Positions 51,437 through 62,699 of a DNA stretch of 64,000 nucleotides are shown here, piece after piece; position 1 is the first letter of the stretch; every line of letters starts with the position of its first letter. Made by a program: the position numbers and the translations under genes. Source of the stretch: Elephas maximus indicus (taxonomy: Eukaryota; Chordata; Mammalia; Proboscidea; Elephantidae); assembly GCF_024166365.1 (NCBI RefSeq), contig NC_064832.1, positions 40,080,249 to 40,144,248 of the forward strand. The letters are read 5' to 3'. Under the pieces are notes generated by a model. The model had not been told where the DNA came from, ran no database searches, and saw only the letters and a list, made by a program, of their open reading frames with translations.

Positions 51437-52450
51437 TTATTGGTCATCTGACCAAACAATCTCCTTTAGCATTTCTTGTAGCTTTGGTTTGGTTTTTGCA
51501 AATTCTCTAAACTTGTGTTTATCTGTAAATATCTTAATTTCTCCTTCATATTTCAGAGAGAGTTTTGCTGGATATATGGTCCTTGGTTGGCAGTTTTTCT
51601 CCTTCAGTGCTCTGTATATGTCGTCCCATTCCCTTCTTGCCTGCATGGTTTCTGCTGAGTAGTCTGAACTTATTGATTCTCCCTTGAAGGAAACCTTTCT
51701 TTTCTCCCTGGCTGCTTTTAAAATTTTCTGTTTATCTTTGGTCTTGGCAAATTTGATGATAATATGTCTTGGTGTTTTTCTTTTTGAATCAGTCTTAAAT
51801 GGGGTTCGATGAGCATCTTGGATAGATATCCTTTCGTCTTTCATGATGTCAGGGAAGTTTTGTGTCAGGAGTTCTTCAACTATTTTCTCTGTGTTTTCTG
51901 TCCCCCCTCCCTGTTCTGGGACTCCAATCACTCGCAGGTTATCCTTCTTGATAGAGTCCCACATGATTCTTAGGGTTTCTTCATTTTTTTTAATTCTTTT
52001 ATCTGACTTTTTTTCAGCTATGTTGGTGTTGATTCCCTGGTCCTCCAGATGTCCCAGTCTACATTCTGATTGCTCGAGTCTGCTCCTCTGACTTCCTATT
52101 GCGTTGTCTAATTCTGTAATTTTATTGTTAATCTTTTGGATTTCTACATGCTGTCTCTCTATGGATTCTTGCAACTTATTAATTTTTCCAGTATGTTCTT
52201 GAATAATCTTTTTGAGTTCTTCAACACTTTTATCAGTGTGTTCCTTGGCTTTTTCTGCAGTTAGCCTAATTTCATTTGTGATGTCTTGAAGCATTCTGTA
52301 AATTAGTTTTTTATATTCTGTATCTGATAATTCCAGGATTGTATCTTCATTTGGGAAAGATTTTGATTCTTTTGTTTGGGGCGTTGGAGAAGCTGTCATG
52401 GTCTGCTTCTTTATGTGGTTTGATATGGACTGCTGTCTCCGAGCCATCAC
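51437..52450 (-). CDS. L1 ORF1 protein, intact 337 codons
   Basis: Open from ATG at 52450 to the stop at 51437. A polar N-terminus is followed by a long coiled coil (about residues 40-155, with SVEELKKIIQEHTGKINKLQ and ITELDNAIGSQRSRLEQSE). Next comes an RRM-type segment (about 170-255: DNLRVIGVPEQGGG, ISIQDAHRTPFK, RHIIIKFAKTKDKQKILKAA) and the C-terminal domain (ISSDYSAETMQARREWDDIY, LSLKYEGEIKIFTDKHKFREF). This is the RNA-binding chaperone that coats L1 RNA in the cytoplasmic RNP. Length matches the family (~340). An intact ORF1 with a decayed ORF2 suggests moderately recent insertion. Confidence 0.93.
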   Translation of the reverse strand: MMARRQQSISNHIKKQTMTASPTPQTKESKSFPNEDTILELSDTEYKKLIYRMLQDITNEIRLTAEKAKEHTDKSVEELKKIIQEHTGKINKLQESIERQHVEIQKINNKITELDNAIGSQRSRLEQSECRLGHLEDQGINTNIAEKKSDKRIKKNEETLRIMWDSIKKDNLRVIGVPEQGGGTENTEKIVEELLTQNFPDIMKDERISIQDAHRTPFKTDSKRKTPRHIIIKFAKTKDKQKILKAAREKRKVSFKGESISSDYSAETMQARREWDDIYRALKEKNCQPRTIYPAKLSLKYEGEIKIFTDKHKFREFAKTKPKLQEMLKEIVWSDDQ

Positions 52451-53769
52451 TGGGAAACTAGTTTATCCAGAAAATCCGCTGAAAAAAAATGCAGTCAGAT
52501 CCCTATCAGAGTTCTCCCTCTGGCTCAGGCTATTCGGATGTTAATGGAGCCGCCTGGGGAGGGTGGGGGAGGGATCAGGGAGCTAGGAGTGTAGCACCTC
52601 AGAATACAGCCAGAGTTGTTTGTCTTACTTGGAATGTCTCTTATATCTGAGATTTCCGCGGGGCGCGTCGCCTATATGTAGTGGCTGTGTGGAGATTGCC
52701 CCCTGGGGGGTCTGGCCTGCTGGCGTCACGGTCAGATCCTCCGCTGTCAGCCCCACCCCCAAGGTTATGGCTCCCCTACTGGGACGGTGCACTCCCGACT
52801 CCAAAATCAGTTGCTGCCTCCCGGGGACTCCCTGTCCCGCCAGCTGCGTCGCGCGCTGCTCCCGCGAACCAGGTGGGCTCCCCCCGACCCCGGGGTCAGC
52901 TCAGGAGAGCGGAGCAGCTCCCCGCGCCTGAGTCGCGACTGCGCATCCTGGCTGGGATGCCGCTCTCCCCGCTCCAAGACCAGCCACTGCCTCCCGGGGA
53001 CTTCTTCCACTGGCTGCGCCGCCACGCCACCCGTGCGAACCGGCTGGGCCCGCGCGAACCGGTTAGGACCGCCCCAGGGTCAATTCAGGGGAATGTAGCT
53101 GATCCCTGAGCTCACGCCCCGCCCGCGCCTGCCAAAATCCCGGCGGGACGGCTCCCCGGCTGGGACGCTGCTCTCCCTGCTCCAAGACCAGTCACTGCCT
53201 CCCGGGGACTTTTCCCTCTGGCACGCCGCGCCGCTCGCGCGAACTGAGTGGGCGCCGCCTGCGCGAATGGCTGGGCCCCCCCCCGGGGTCAATTCAGGGG
53301 AATGTAGCTGGTCCCCGCGCTTGCGCCACACCTGCTGCCCCCCAAAATCCCGGCGGGACAGCTCCTCGGCTGGGATGCTGCTCTCCCCGCTCCAAGACCA
53401 GTCACTGCCTCCCGGGGACTTCTCCCACCAGTTGTGCCGCCGCGCTGCCCGCGCCAACTGGCTGGGCTCCCCCCAGGATGAGTTCGGGGGCTAGGGCTTC
53501 GCCCCTTGTCTGTGCCGTCTGCCCCCCTGGGCTCTGCCCCCAATCGGGCTCCGAAGGTCACCTGCCTGGTACGCTGGCTCCTGGCTCTGAAAACAATCGC
53601 TGTCTCCCCGTTTTTGTTCGTTCTCCGTCTCTAAATCTGTGTTTGTTGTTCAGATTTCGTAGATTGTTATGTATGTGATCGATTCACTTGTTTTTCCGAG
53701 TCTTTGTTGCAAGAGGGATCCGCGGTAGCCTCCACCTAGTCCGCTGTCTTGGCCCCCCGTCTTCACATC
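52451..53769 (-). promoter_or_regulatory. L1 5' UTR with tandem ~210-bp monomers
   Basis: GC- and CpG-rich internal promoter of the L1. The block gctggga(t/c)g(c)...gctccaagaccag, followed by cactgcctcccggggact, starts at 52951, 53159 and 53369, giving periods of 208 and 210 bp. A more diverged unit begins at 52778 (173 bp earlier), and a weak one may lie near 53560. Confidence 0.85.
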
Positions 53770-53989
53770 TAAAGTACTTTTTAAAAATTGATTTCTTTAT
53801 TGTAACTACTTAGCACAAGAAAAAGATGTGGCTGGGGAAAGACTAAAGTAGAGAAAGGGGAAAAAAGCACCTACCTTATTTTATATACAGTCATGCATCC
53901 CTTAACGTCCATGATACATTCTGTGCACTAGGACGTTATGTGATTCAGACATTGTGTGAACATCACACTACTCAGCAAAGTATATTTAC

Positions 53990-54480
53990 TTCCTCAGCCT
54001 CTGTCCCCCTCTCCGGTCCTCCCAATTCAGTGGCATTTCCAGGGCATCTCTCTGATCCTTCTTCTCTGACCCTGGAACCCCCACTCCGCGCCCTTTCCTA
54101 AGCCCACCCCTGCCTCGTGGCCCCTTCCCCAGTGCGCCCACCTTCCCGAGCCCCCACATCCCAGCTACGCTAACCTGATTTGGAAGAGCAGCTGCTCACT
54201 GCTGTCCATGAGCAGGTTGTGGAGGTTATTCCAAGTGTGGCAGCTGCTCAACCACTCAGCCGAACCTCTCAGCTTGACTTGTTGAGGTTCACTGACCGCC
54301 AGTGACTTCCTTGCATCTGCACAGGGCTCCCTGTCCCCCTCTCCCACTTTCTTTCTTCCTCCCTCTGCTCTTTTCTTCCTGGGTCCACACAAGCATATAT
54401 ACTTGGCTGTATACAGAATTTTCACACAGATAACGTGAGTCTTCTACATTTGTTTGCCAACCTCGCCCTCTCCCTGTGAG
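53990..54480. other. C-rich non-transposon block inside the Tigger element
   Basis: Pyrimidine-rich (ctctgtccccctctccgg, cccttccccagtgcgccc) with an 86-codon minus-strand ORF (54425-54165) whose end reads WNNLHNLLMDSSEQLLFQIR. No family recognised. It differs sharply in composition from both TIR regions. Confidence 0.4.
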
Positions 54481-54675
54481 GTATTTTCATAAGTGCACTA
54501 TGCTAGTATTTTTTTTTTTACAGGAACATGTAAAACAAAATTGGCATAGTGGCACTTAGGAAAATACCTTGTGGAGGGAGGGCATAGGTGCAAAGAAACA
54601 TAAAAGGCACATGTTATTTGCATAAAAATACAGTGCACTTAGCCATATACACTGTATATACTTAGCAAAGCTATA

Positions 54676-55127
54676 CATTTGGCCCTCCATATCATGGATT
54701 CTGCATCCACGAATTAACCAACCGCAGATCAAAAATAATTGGAAAAAAGTTCCAAAAAGCAGAAGTTGAATTTTTCAAGCACAGAGTGCTATGCTGAACC
54801 CACAAGAATGAAATGATGTATAGACATACCCTGTTGTAGCTTCCTGCCATTTCACAGATCCTCAGTCTCTTTCCAGCACTTGTTGTTTGAACTTGCAAAG
54901 ATGGAGAAAACATTAAGTGTTAAATGTAAGCATCAGCAACTACTCACATAGCATTTTACATCGTATTAGGTATTATAAGTAATCTAGAGATGATTTGAAG
55001 TATATGAGAGAACGTGTGTAGGTTATATGCAAATACTACACCATTTTATATAAGGGACTTAAGCATCCTCAGATTTTGGTATCCTTCAGGGATTCTAGAA
55101 CCAATCCCCCGTGGATATCAGACAGAT
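54676..55127 (-). mobile_element. MER2-like Tigger MITE (nested)
   Basis: ggccctccatatcatggattctgcatcc, accaaccgcagatcaaaaat, attataagtaatctagagatgattt, ttatatgcaaatactacaccattttatataaggg, gattttggtatcc and accaatcccccgtgg follow antisense MER2 order, with a TA at 54674-54675. Confidence 0.85.
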
Positions 55128-55174
55128 ATGTGGTTGGTGTTGCCCTAAAGGATGTTATGCAGTGCATGACTGTA

Positions 55175-55590
55175 TTTTATGTATTGATTGTATCAACACT
55201 AAAAACTGAGGTTAAAAAGAAAGTTTCTAACCAATTTTGTGTAGAAATTGTTGAATGGGAACTTGTTTTGCTGGGTATACGTTCACCAAAAATACAATAA
55301 AATATTAGATAGTCTGTGTTTATAAAAAAAAAACTCTGTAAATATCAATCTTATTCATTGTTATTAATGAGTAAAATATCAACCCTTAAATTCCAAAATA
55401 AGGAAGAGTTTCATATAAAAATTTATATATCTAATGACTTTGAAAGTCTTTTGGTTTTTTAACTATAGGTACGGATAGGGACAGGAGTCAACTGTTACAT
55501 AAATAGCCCCAAACTAAATGATCACAAAATAGTCTTTGTGGAAGCAGTGGAGGTTAGTATCTCTTGATATGTACTGTAGGTTTGACACTA
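55175..55590. other. MTRF1 intron, unassigned
   Basis: AT-rich. An exon-like stretch at 55468-55552 was examined and rejected (see rejected list). Confidence 0.45.
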
Positions 55591-55599
55591 CATTATTCT

Positions 55600-58468
55600 A
55601 TAAGCATGGCATCTAATGAATGGAAAGTCTTGCCATCCTTGCTTCTAAGAAACATTCTGTCTGTACTTCTTCCAAGACAGATTTGTTCATTCTTCTGCCA
55701 GTCCATGGTAGAGTCAATATTCTTTGCCAGCACCATGATTCAAAGGCATCAATTCGTCTTCTTTGGTCTTCCTTATTCATTATCTAGCTTTTGCATGCAT
55801 ATGAGGTGATTGAAAATACCATGGCTTGGATCAGGTGCACCTTAGTCCTCAGAGTGACATCTTTGCTTGCTAAAACTTTAAAGAAGTCTTTTGCAGCAGA
55901 TTTGCCCAATATAATACATCATTTTATTTCTTGTTTGCTACTTCCAGGGGTGTTGATTGTGGAGCCAAGTAAAATGAAATCCTTGACAACTTCAGTATTT
56001 TTTCCATTTATCATTATGTTGCTTATTGATCCAGTTGTGAAGAATTTTGTTTTCTTTATGCTGAGGTGTAATCTATACTTAAGGCTGTGGCCCTTGATCT
56101 TTACCAGTGTTTCAAGACCTCTTCACTTTAAGCAACCACAGTTGTGTCATCTGCATATCGCAGGTTGTTAATGAGTCTTCCTCCAATCCTGATGCTGCGT
56201 TCTTCATGTAGTCTAGCTTCTTGGATTATTTGCTCAGCATACAGGTTGAATAAGTTTGGTTAAAGGATACAACCCTGACACACACCTTTCCTAACTTTAA
56301 ACTACGCAGTATCCCTATGTTCTGTTGGAATGACTGCCTCTTGGTCTGTGCACAGATTCCGCATGAGCACAATTAAGTGTTCTGAAATTCCCATTCTTCA
56401 AAGTGTTGTTCATAGTTGTTATGATCCGCACAGTCAAATGCCTTTGCATAGTCAGTAAAACACAGGTAAACATCTTTCTGGTATTCTCTTCTTTCAGCCA
56501 AGATCCACCTGATATCACCAGTGATATCCCTCATTCCATGTCTTTTCTGAATCCCACTTCAATTTCTGACAGTTCCCTGTTGATATACTGCTAAAACCGT
56601 TTTTCAGTTATCTTCAGTAAAATACTTGCATGTGATATTAATGATATCGTTTGGTAATTCTTGCATTCTGTTGAGTGAGTCCTTCTAACATTGCATCCAT
56701 TTGTTGAAACATCTCTATTGGTATTCCAGCAATTCCTGGAGCCTTTTTTTTCACCTGTGTCTTCAGCGCAGACTAGACTTCTTCCAGTACCATTGGTTCT
56801 TGATCGTATTGAGCATTGACCAATTCTTTTTGGTACAGTGACTAGGTATTCCCCGTCTTCCTTTGATGCTTCCTGCATCGTTCAATATTTTGCTTATACA
56901 ATACTTCAGTATTGGAACTCGAGGCTTGAATTTTTTCTTCAGTTCTATCAGCTTTGGAAGTGCCCAGTGTGTTCCTCCCTTTTGGTTTTCTAACTCTGGG
57001 TCTTTGCACATTTCATTTTAATACTTTGTTTTCTTGAGCCACCCCTTGAAATCTTCTGTTCAGCTTCTGTACTTCATCATTTCTTCCTTCGCTTTAGCTA
57101 CTCTGCATTCAAGAGAAAGTTTCAGAGTCTTTCCTTGACATCCATTTTGGTCTTTTTTTTCTTATCATGTCTTTTTAATGACTTTTTGCTTTCTTCAAGT
57201 ATGATATCCCTGATGTCATCCCACAACTCATCTGGTCTTTGGTCATTAGGGTTCAATGCATCAAATCCAGTCTTGAGATTGTCTCTAAATTCAGGTGGAA
57301 TATACCCAAGGTCATACTTTGGCTCTCATGGACTTGTTTTAATTTTCTTCAGCTCCAATGTGAACTTGGATATGAGCAATTAATGGTCTGTTAGTCGGGC
57401 GGTGGCCTTGTTTTAACTGACGATATCGAGCTTCTCCATTGTCTCTTTCCACAGGTGTAGTGGGTTTGATTTCTGTGTATTCCATCCAGTGAGGTTCACG
57501 TGTATAGTCACAGTTTATGTTGTTGAAAAAAGGTATTGGAATGACTAAGTTGTTAGTCTTGAAAATTCTATCATGCAATCTCCAGTGTCATTTCTGTCAC
57601 CAAGACCATATTTTCCAACTACCAATCCTTCTGGTTTTCCAACTTTCTCATTCTCATAACTGGTAACTATCAATGCATCTTGCTTGTATGTTTGATCAAT
57701 TTCAAACTGAAAGTTGGTAAAAAATCTTTGATTTCCTCATCTTTGGCATTATTGGTTGGTGTGAAGTTTGAATAATAGTTATGTATTAACTGGTATTCCT
57801 TGTGGGCATTTGGATGTTACCCTGTCGCTCACAGCATTGTACTTGAGGATAGATCTTGAAATGTTCTACTTGACAATGAATGCTATGCCATACCTCTTCA
57901 ATTTGTCATTCCTAGCATAGTGGACCATATAATTGTCTGATTCAAAATGGCCAGTGCCAGTCCATTTCAGCTCACTAGTGCCTAGGTATCGATCTTTATG
58001 TGTTCCATTTTCTTTTTGATGACTTCCAGTTTTCCTAGATTCATACTTCTTACGTCCCATGTTCCGATTATTAATGGGTGTTTGCAGCTGTTTCTTCTCA
58101 TTTTGAGTCATGCCACATCAGTAAATGAAGGTCCTGAAAGCTTGACTCCATGCACATCATTAAGGTCGACTCTACTCAGAGGTGGCAGCTCTTCGCCAGT
58201 AGTATTTTGAGTGCCTTCCAACCCGAGGGATTCATCTTCCAGCATTATAGCAGGCAATGTTCCGAGGCTGTTCGTAAGTTTTTCACTGGCCAGTCTTTTA
58301 CAGAAGTAGGCCACCAGGTCTCTCTTCCTAATCTGTCTTAGGATGGAAACTCTGATGAAACCCGTCCACCATGGGTTACCCTGCTGGTGTTTGAAATATG
58401 GTGGCATAGCTTCCAGCATCATAGCACCACGCAAGCCACTACAGTACAACAAACAGACAGACAAGTGG
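55600..58468 (-). mobile_element. RTE LINE, nearly full-length, 3' end missing
   Basis: The minus strand runs from the RTE 5' end (ccacttgtctgtctgtttg, ~58468) through the endonuclease (GTGHFESDNYMV near 57960, ISELKWTG type) and broken RT sequence to the C-terminal region (~55640). The last ~200 bp and the (AAC)n tail are absent at the left edge, so it was truncated after insertion or rearranged. Frames are heavily broken. Confidence 0.85.
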
Positions 58469-58571
58469 TGGATTGGACTTTTTAAGAGACAGTATTATCA
58501 TCTCCAATAAGATACTTTCCTAAGGCATTTTCAAGGATAATCTAAAACAACATCCAAGTTTTGCCTAACAT

Positions 58572-58979
58572 ACTGTTATAGATTGAATTGTGTCCCATCA
58601 AAATATGTGTTGTAAAAACCTTGCAGTGATTATAATCCCGTTTGGGAATGGGGTTTCTTTGTTAGTTAATCAGGCAATATTAGTATAGGGTGTGTCTTTA
58701 GTCAATCTCTTTTGAGATAGAGAAGAGATTAAATAAGCAAACAAGCAAGCAGAAATGGGGGAAGAGAGATGCCAAGCCACATGAAGATCACGCAGGAGCA
58801 AGAAGCTCAAAAGAGACAAGGACTTTCCTCCAGAGCCAAAAGAGAGAGAAGGCCTTCCCCTGGAGCTGACATCCTGAATTCAGACTTCTGGCCTCATAAC
58901 TGTGAGAAAATAAATTCCTACTTGTTAAAGCCACCCATTTATGGTATTTCTGTTATAGCAGCACTAGATAACTAAGACA
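58572..58979 (+). mobile_element. MaLR-type solo LTR
   Basis: Starts tgttatagattgaattgtgtcccatc and ends cactagataactaagaca, with ctgtgagaaaataaattcc (polyadenylation-type) near 58905. These termini are those of MLT1/MST-type ERVL-MaLR LTRs. Flanking catac / catgc could be the 5-bp target duplication with one change. Confidence 0.75.
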
Positions 58980-59544
58980 CATGCTGCTTCAGAACCTAAC
59001 TGGACCAGATCTGAAGGCATTGTAGTGTGTCTTCATTATAAGCATATTGGGGGCTTTGGGATGATGGCAGCAACAGTGGCAATATAGTTTTCAGTGTCTC
59101 TGAATCAGCATGTTAAAACAGGCAGAGCAACTAAATAGCAAAACTGAAAACTCGTGAATAGCACTTTGACTAAAACAACTGCAAGGTATCCCCACAAAAC
59201 ACCAAAATACAAGTGGGCGGGCAAATCAGCAACAGCCACAAGGCCTACATAGATATAAGCATCTGTGCAGGAGGAAGAAGGAAGCAATGAGGTGACATCT
59301 GATAGACCTGAAATATGGGGAACCCCTCAAATAACTAACAGTTATTCTTCAGAATTTGCGGGAATCCCAGCCATGAATCCCAGAACACAAGCCACTGTTT
59401 ATTTGAACATTACACAAAAGCAACAGTAAAGAGAACTCTGTCAAATTAAAAAAGTCTTCCTGAACTCTGCCTCTTTCTAAAACTTCAGGAAAAGTAATTT
59501 CACATGAAAACAAGCAACAGAAAACTATCAAGATTTTCTTAGTT

Positions 59545-60045
59545 ACCTGGTGTTGCTGTACTGCAAATACCACAAGTGAGTGGCTTTAAAGAACAGAATT
59601 TTATTTTCTCACAGTTCTGGAGGCTAAAAGTCCAAATGAGGGTCTTGGCCATGTGGATTCCTTCTGTGAGCCCTCTGGTTTCTGGTATCTGCCGGTAATC
59701 CTTGTGTTCCTTTTCTTTTAGATAGGTCCTTATGTGGTATCTGTCTTTCCGTGGGTGTCTCTTTGTCTGTTTTGGTCATTATAACTTAGAAGTGATTAGG
59801 TTTAGGATCTACCCTATACTGTCATGATTAATTGATTATATTACATTTGATTGCATTATTAAAGGTGATTTCGTTACATTCTGTTACTATATGGAAGGTA
59901 ATTGGGTCTGCCCAAGGCCAACTGATTTAATCATGTATAACTGCTCCATGATAGCAATTAGATAGCAACTAGACTAGTGTTTGACCAAGCAACTAGGAAC
60001 CTAGACTAGCCAAATTGACACATAATATTAACCAACATAAAGGTC
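59545..60045 (+). repeat. Repeat with 'Y' head and 'X' tail
   Basis: 59545-59820 matches repeat Y (caaataccacaagtgagtggc, tctcacagttctggaggctaaaag, gtgattaggtttaggatc). 59960-60045 matches the end of repeat X (actagtgtttgaccaagcaac, tagccaaattgacacataatattaacc). X and Y are therefore likely related ends of one family. Confidence 0.55.
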
Positions 60046-60464
60046 AAATTCCCAACAAAAATATATAAGAAAAATGAGAATTAGAAGAATAACATTCCTA
60101 CAGACAACAGAAGCACACCGGAAGGATGAATCTGCAAAAAGATAAAAAGTCTAACCTACTGTTTCAAAACAAGTTACGTAACATTAAGAAAATGATATAG
60201 GATGTAAAAGAACCTCATCAATCAGGACTCGACAAGATTAGAAATGAAGTAACAGACTCAGGAAAGAATTAGAAATAAAAATATCATTTTTAGAAACAAA
60301 GAATAAATTAGAGGGAACATACGAGCAGTAAACAGAAGTCAAAAAGAGGGTTGTTTTTAATCAGAAATGAAGAAAGAGAAAGGAGCCAGGAGAAAATGGC
60401 AAATATTGAATATAGGCAAAGAATATTGAATATTGATTTTAAAAGAGTGAGAGTAGATACTGTA

Positions 60465-60985
60465 TTAGTTATCTATCGCTGTGTAACAAATTACCCCCAA
60501 ACTTCACAACTTTAAAGCACCAAGTACTTTTTAATTTCACAGTTTCCGAGGGTCAGGAATGTGGGGGTGGCTGTAATTGTGGTTCTTGGCACAGGGTTTC
60601 TCATGTGGTTGGAGTCAGGCCGTGGGCTGCAGTCATCTCAACACTTGAATAGGGCTGAAGAAACTGCTTCCCAGTCACCCCTGTGGTTGTAGGCAGATCT
60701 CAGTTTCTCACCATGTTGGCCTCTCTATAGGGGCTTACTTGCAGCAAGCAGCATGTTTTACCCAGAGGGAGTGATGCCAAGAGAGAAAGGCAACACCAAG
60801 ACAGACAATATAATTCGTCATAACTGATTTCACAAGTTGGCATACTGTTGCCTCTGCCATATGCTATTGATCTTACAGACCAGCCCTGGTATAGTGTGAA
60901 CGAACAACACAAGGGTGTGAATATCAGATGGCGGGGTCATTGGGGGCCATATTGGAGTCTGGCTGCCACAAATACACTAACACCT
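60465..60985 (+). repeat. LTR-like repeat inserted in HAL1
   Basis: gtattagttatctatcgctgtgtaacaaattaccccc, cagtttccgagggtcagg, tctcatgtggttggagtcagg, ctgcagtcatctcaacacttg match a common mammalian repeat, probably an ERVL-type LTR (LTR33-like); the name is uncertain. Confidence 0.5.
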
Positions 60986-61446
60986 ATATTTTGAGAACAC
61001 TCTCCTGAAATTTAAATAAAAAAAAAATTGAAACCACATGTTTAATGAGCACGTCTGAAATATCCTGCCATAACGAACAACATTAAGACATAGTCTAGTA
61101 AAATTATTGGACTTTAAAAAAAAGAAAAAGAAAAAAAAATCCTTTGGATATATAGAACAAAGAACACGTGACTTACAAGGGAAAGAAAGTCAGGCTTTCA
61201 TCAGACTATTTGATAACACTTTGTGGCAGAAGAAAATGGTTCGCTCAAGGATTTTATAATCAGCAAAACTGACTTATAAGTATAAAGGGCACAAAGTATT
61301 ATCAGTATGCAAGACTTGAGGAAATACTCTTCCCATGAGCCCTTTCTGAGGAATCTACTAGAGAACAAGTTTCAGACAACTAAATGACTGCAGAGGGATC
61401 AACATAGGATTAGGGTAAACATTAAGTATATGGTTACCTCTAGAAA

Positions 61447-61600
61447 AAATCCGTTGCTGTTGAGTCAATTCTGACTCCTAGTGACCCTATAGGACAGAGT
61501 AGAACTGCCCAGTAGGGTTTCCAAGGAGCGGCTAGTAGATCTGAACTGCTGACCTTTCAGTTAGCAGTCAATCACTGTAATGGCTGTGCTATGGTAACCT
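61447..61600 (-). mobile_element. AfroSINE, A-type
   Basis: atccgttgctgttgagtc, cagtagggtttccaagg, ctgaactgctgacctttc; the head is degraded (gctgtgctatgg). Confidence 0.85.
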
Positions 61601-62249
61601 CTATAACTAGGAATAGTTGAGGGCTAAGAGGGAGAGACTAGTATGTAAGAACTATGTGCTCTGACAAGGTAGATATAGCTAGCATAGCCATTTGAAAAAC
61701 GGGTGGAGAATGGGGAGAGCACATGCAAAAAAGTTTTAACATTTTTACTAATTATATTTGTTAGTAAAACTAGTGTTGTTATTCTGAGATTGTTGTGTAA
61801 TACAGTATAAAACAAATGTGTAATTATGGGGTATCCTAATTTTAACATTCTCTCTGTCCTTGAGAACTGGGGTTCTTGATATGAAAAAAAGATAAAAATG
61901 TAATAGTAGGTTAACTAAAAGCTCTGTAGTCTTGAGTTTAAAGCAGAAGTGTCAATTGTCAAGAACTGTGAAGGGACTGAGATTTTACCCTATTTGCAAG
62001 CTAACAAGTTAGCCTGCCACAGTTTTATGGGTCAGAGACAAAGGACAGTTTATTACTCACAGCAAGACCAATAGCCAGGGCATCGGCATTTTTTGTGCTG
62101 GTTCTCTGAGTCCCACAACACACAGGGCAACGTGAAGAGGGCAGATGATATCTTGCATTACAGGAGAGGAACACTGAGTTTAGGGAACTCTAGTCTTTTT
62201 TGATGAGCAGTAAGCATGCCTGCCTGTTGCTCTAGAGAGAGACACTTTA

Positions 62250-62419
62250 TTTGTTACAGGCTACCTTTCTAAGGGTGTTTATATAGCAAACAGCTTTGGC
62301 AGATAGAAATAATGTCTCCCTCCAGAGCAGACTGCCCTTTGCTCTGGAGGGAGACATTATTTCTATCTGCCAAAGCTGTTTGCTATATAAACACCCTTAG
62401 AAAGGTAGCCTGTAACAAA
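62250..62419. repeat. Perfect 80-bp inverted repeat with 10-bp spacer
   Basis: 62250-62329 and 62340-62419 are exact reverse complements (80/80), separated by gactgccctt. The spacer's reverse complement recurs overlapping the end of the right arm (aagggcagtc, 62418-62427). No coding content or transposon ends are evident. Confidence 0.97.
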
Positions 62420-62516
62420 GGGCAGTCACTTGCCAGATGTGCACGAATACATCGATGGAGAATTGTCTCCCAACATCAGTATAAACTAAGGAGGTATTTC
62501 CTACTTCCGTCCCCTG

Positions 62517-62695
62517 AAAGGTGCCTAGGTGGCGTAGTAGTTAAGAGGTTGGCAGCTAACCAAAGTGTTGGCAGTTCGAATCCACCACTCACTCCTTGGA
62601 AACCCTGTAAGGCAGTTCTGCTGTGTTCTGTAGAGTCACTGTGAATCGGAATTGACTCCATGGCCAAAGTAATGGGTTTGGTTTTTTTTTTTTTT
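62517..62695 (+). mobile_element. AfroSINE, A-type
   Basis: ggtgcctaggtggcgtagtag head, ggcagttcgaatccacc, cactgtgaatcggaattg, T14 tail. Confidence 0.9.
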
Positions 62696-62699
62696 TGGG

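Larger units (their letters stand above)
46155..53769 (-). mobile_element. Full-length L1 LINE
   Basis: A 7.6-kb minus-strand L1. It has a 3' poly(A) (T-run at 46150-46162), 3' UTR 46163-47157, ORF2 50959-47158, ORF1 52450-51437 and a GC-rich 5' UTR up to 53769. The flanking repeats taaagtactttttt (46142) and taaagtacttttt (53770-53782) are the target duplication. The 5' terminus reads ggggggccaagacagcgg on the minus strand, the same start type as other mammalian L1s. A (ccct)n stretch is at 47084-47105. Confidence 0.95.
53888..55172. mobile_element. Tigger-type DNA element with acquired core
   Basis: Terminal inverted repeats cagtcatgcatcccttaacg (left) and the complementary gatgttatgcagtgcatgactg end (right) are bounded by TA at 53886-53887 and 55173-55174, as for TcMar elements. 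The left subterminal ggacgttatgtgattc...attgtgtgaacatcacac is typical. Most of the interior is not Tigger coding sequence but a C-rich block (53990-54480) and a nested MER2-like element. Confidence 0.75.
59030..61900 (+). mobile_element. HAL1 (half-LINE), interrupted
   Basis: 59035-59540 (ggggctttgggatgatggcagcaac, cagtggcaatatagttttcag), 60050-60460 (gcacaccggaaggatgaatctgc, aaaagataaaaagtctaacc) and 60990-61440 (ggctttcatcagactatttgataacactttgtggcag, gattttataatcagcaaaactga, cttcccatgagccctttctgagg) follow HAL1 order. Insertions at 59545-60045, 60465-60985 and 61447-61600 split it. Only short ORF1-like frames remain. Confidence 0.65.

Noticed and set aside
52681-53109. 142-codon ORF in GC-rich sequence
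   Set aside because: It lies antisense to the L1 5' UTR, where high GC makes chance ORFs frequent, and follows the monomer repeats.
55468-55552. Candidate MTRF1 exon with an acceptor-like ttttttaactatag and donor-like gag|gttagt
   Set aside because: In the phase required after the exon at 42454 it reads into a stop (TAG) within 13 codons and does not resemble the release-factor protein.
62250-62419. Transposon with long terminal inverted repeats
   Set aside because: The spacer is only 10 bp, no target duplication flanks the arms, and the extra sequence is fully explained as an inverted copy of adjacent DNA.
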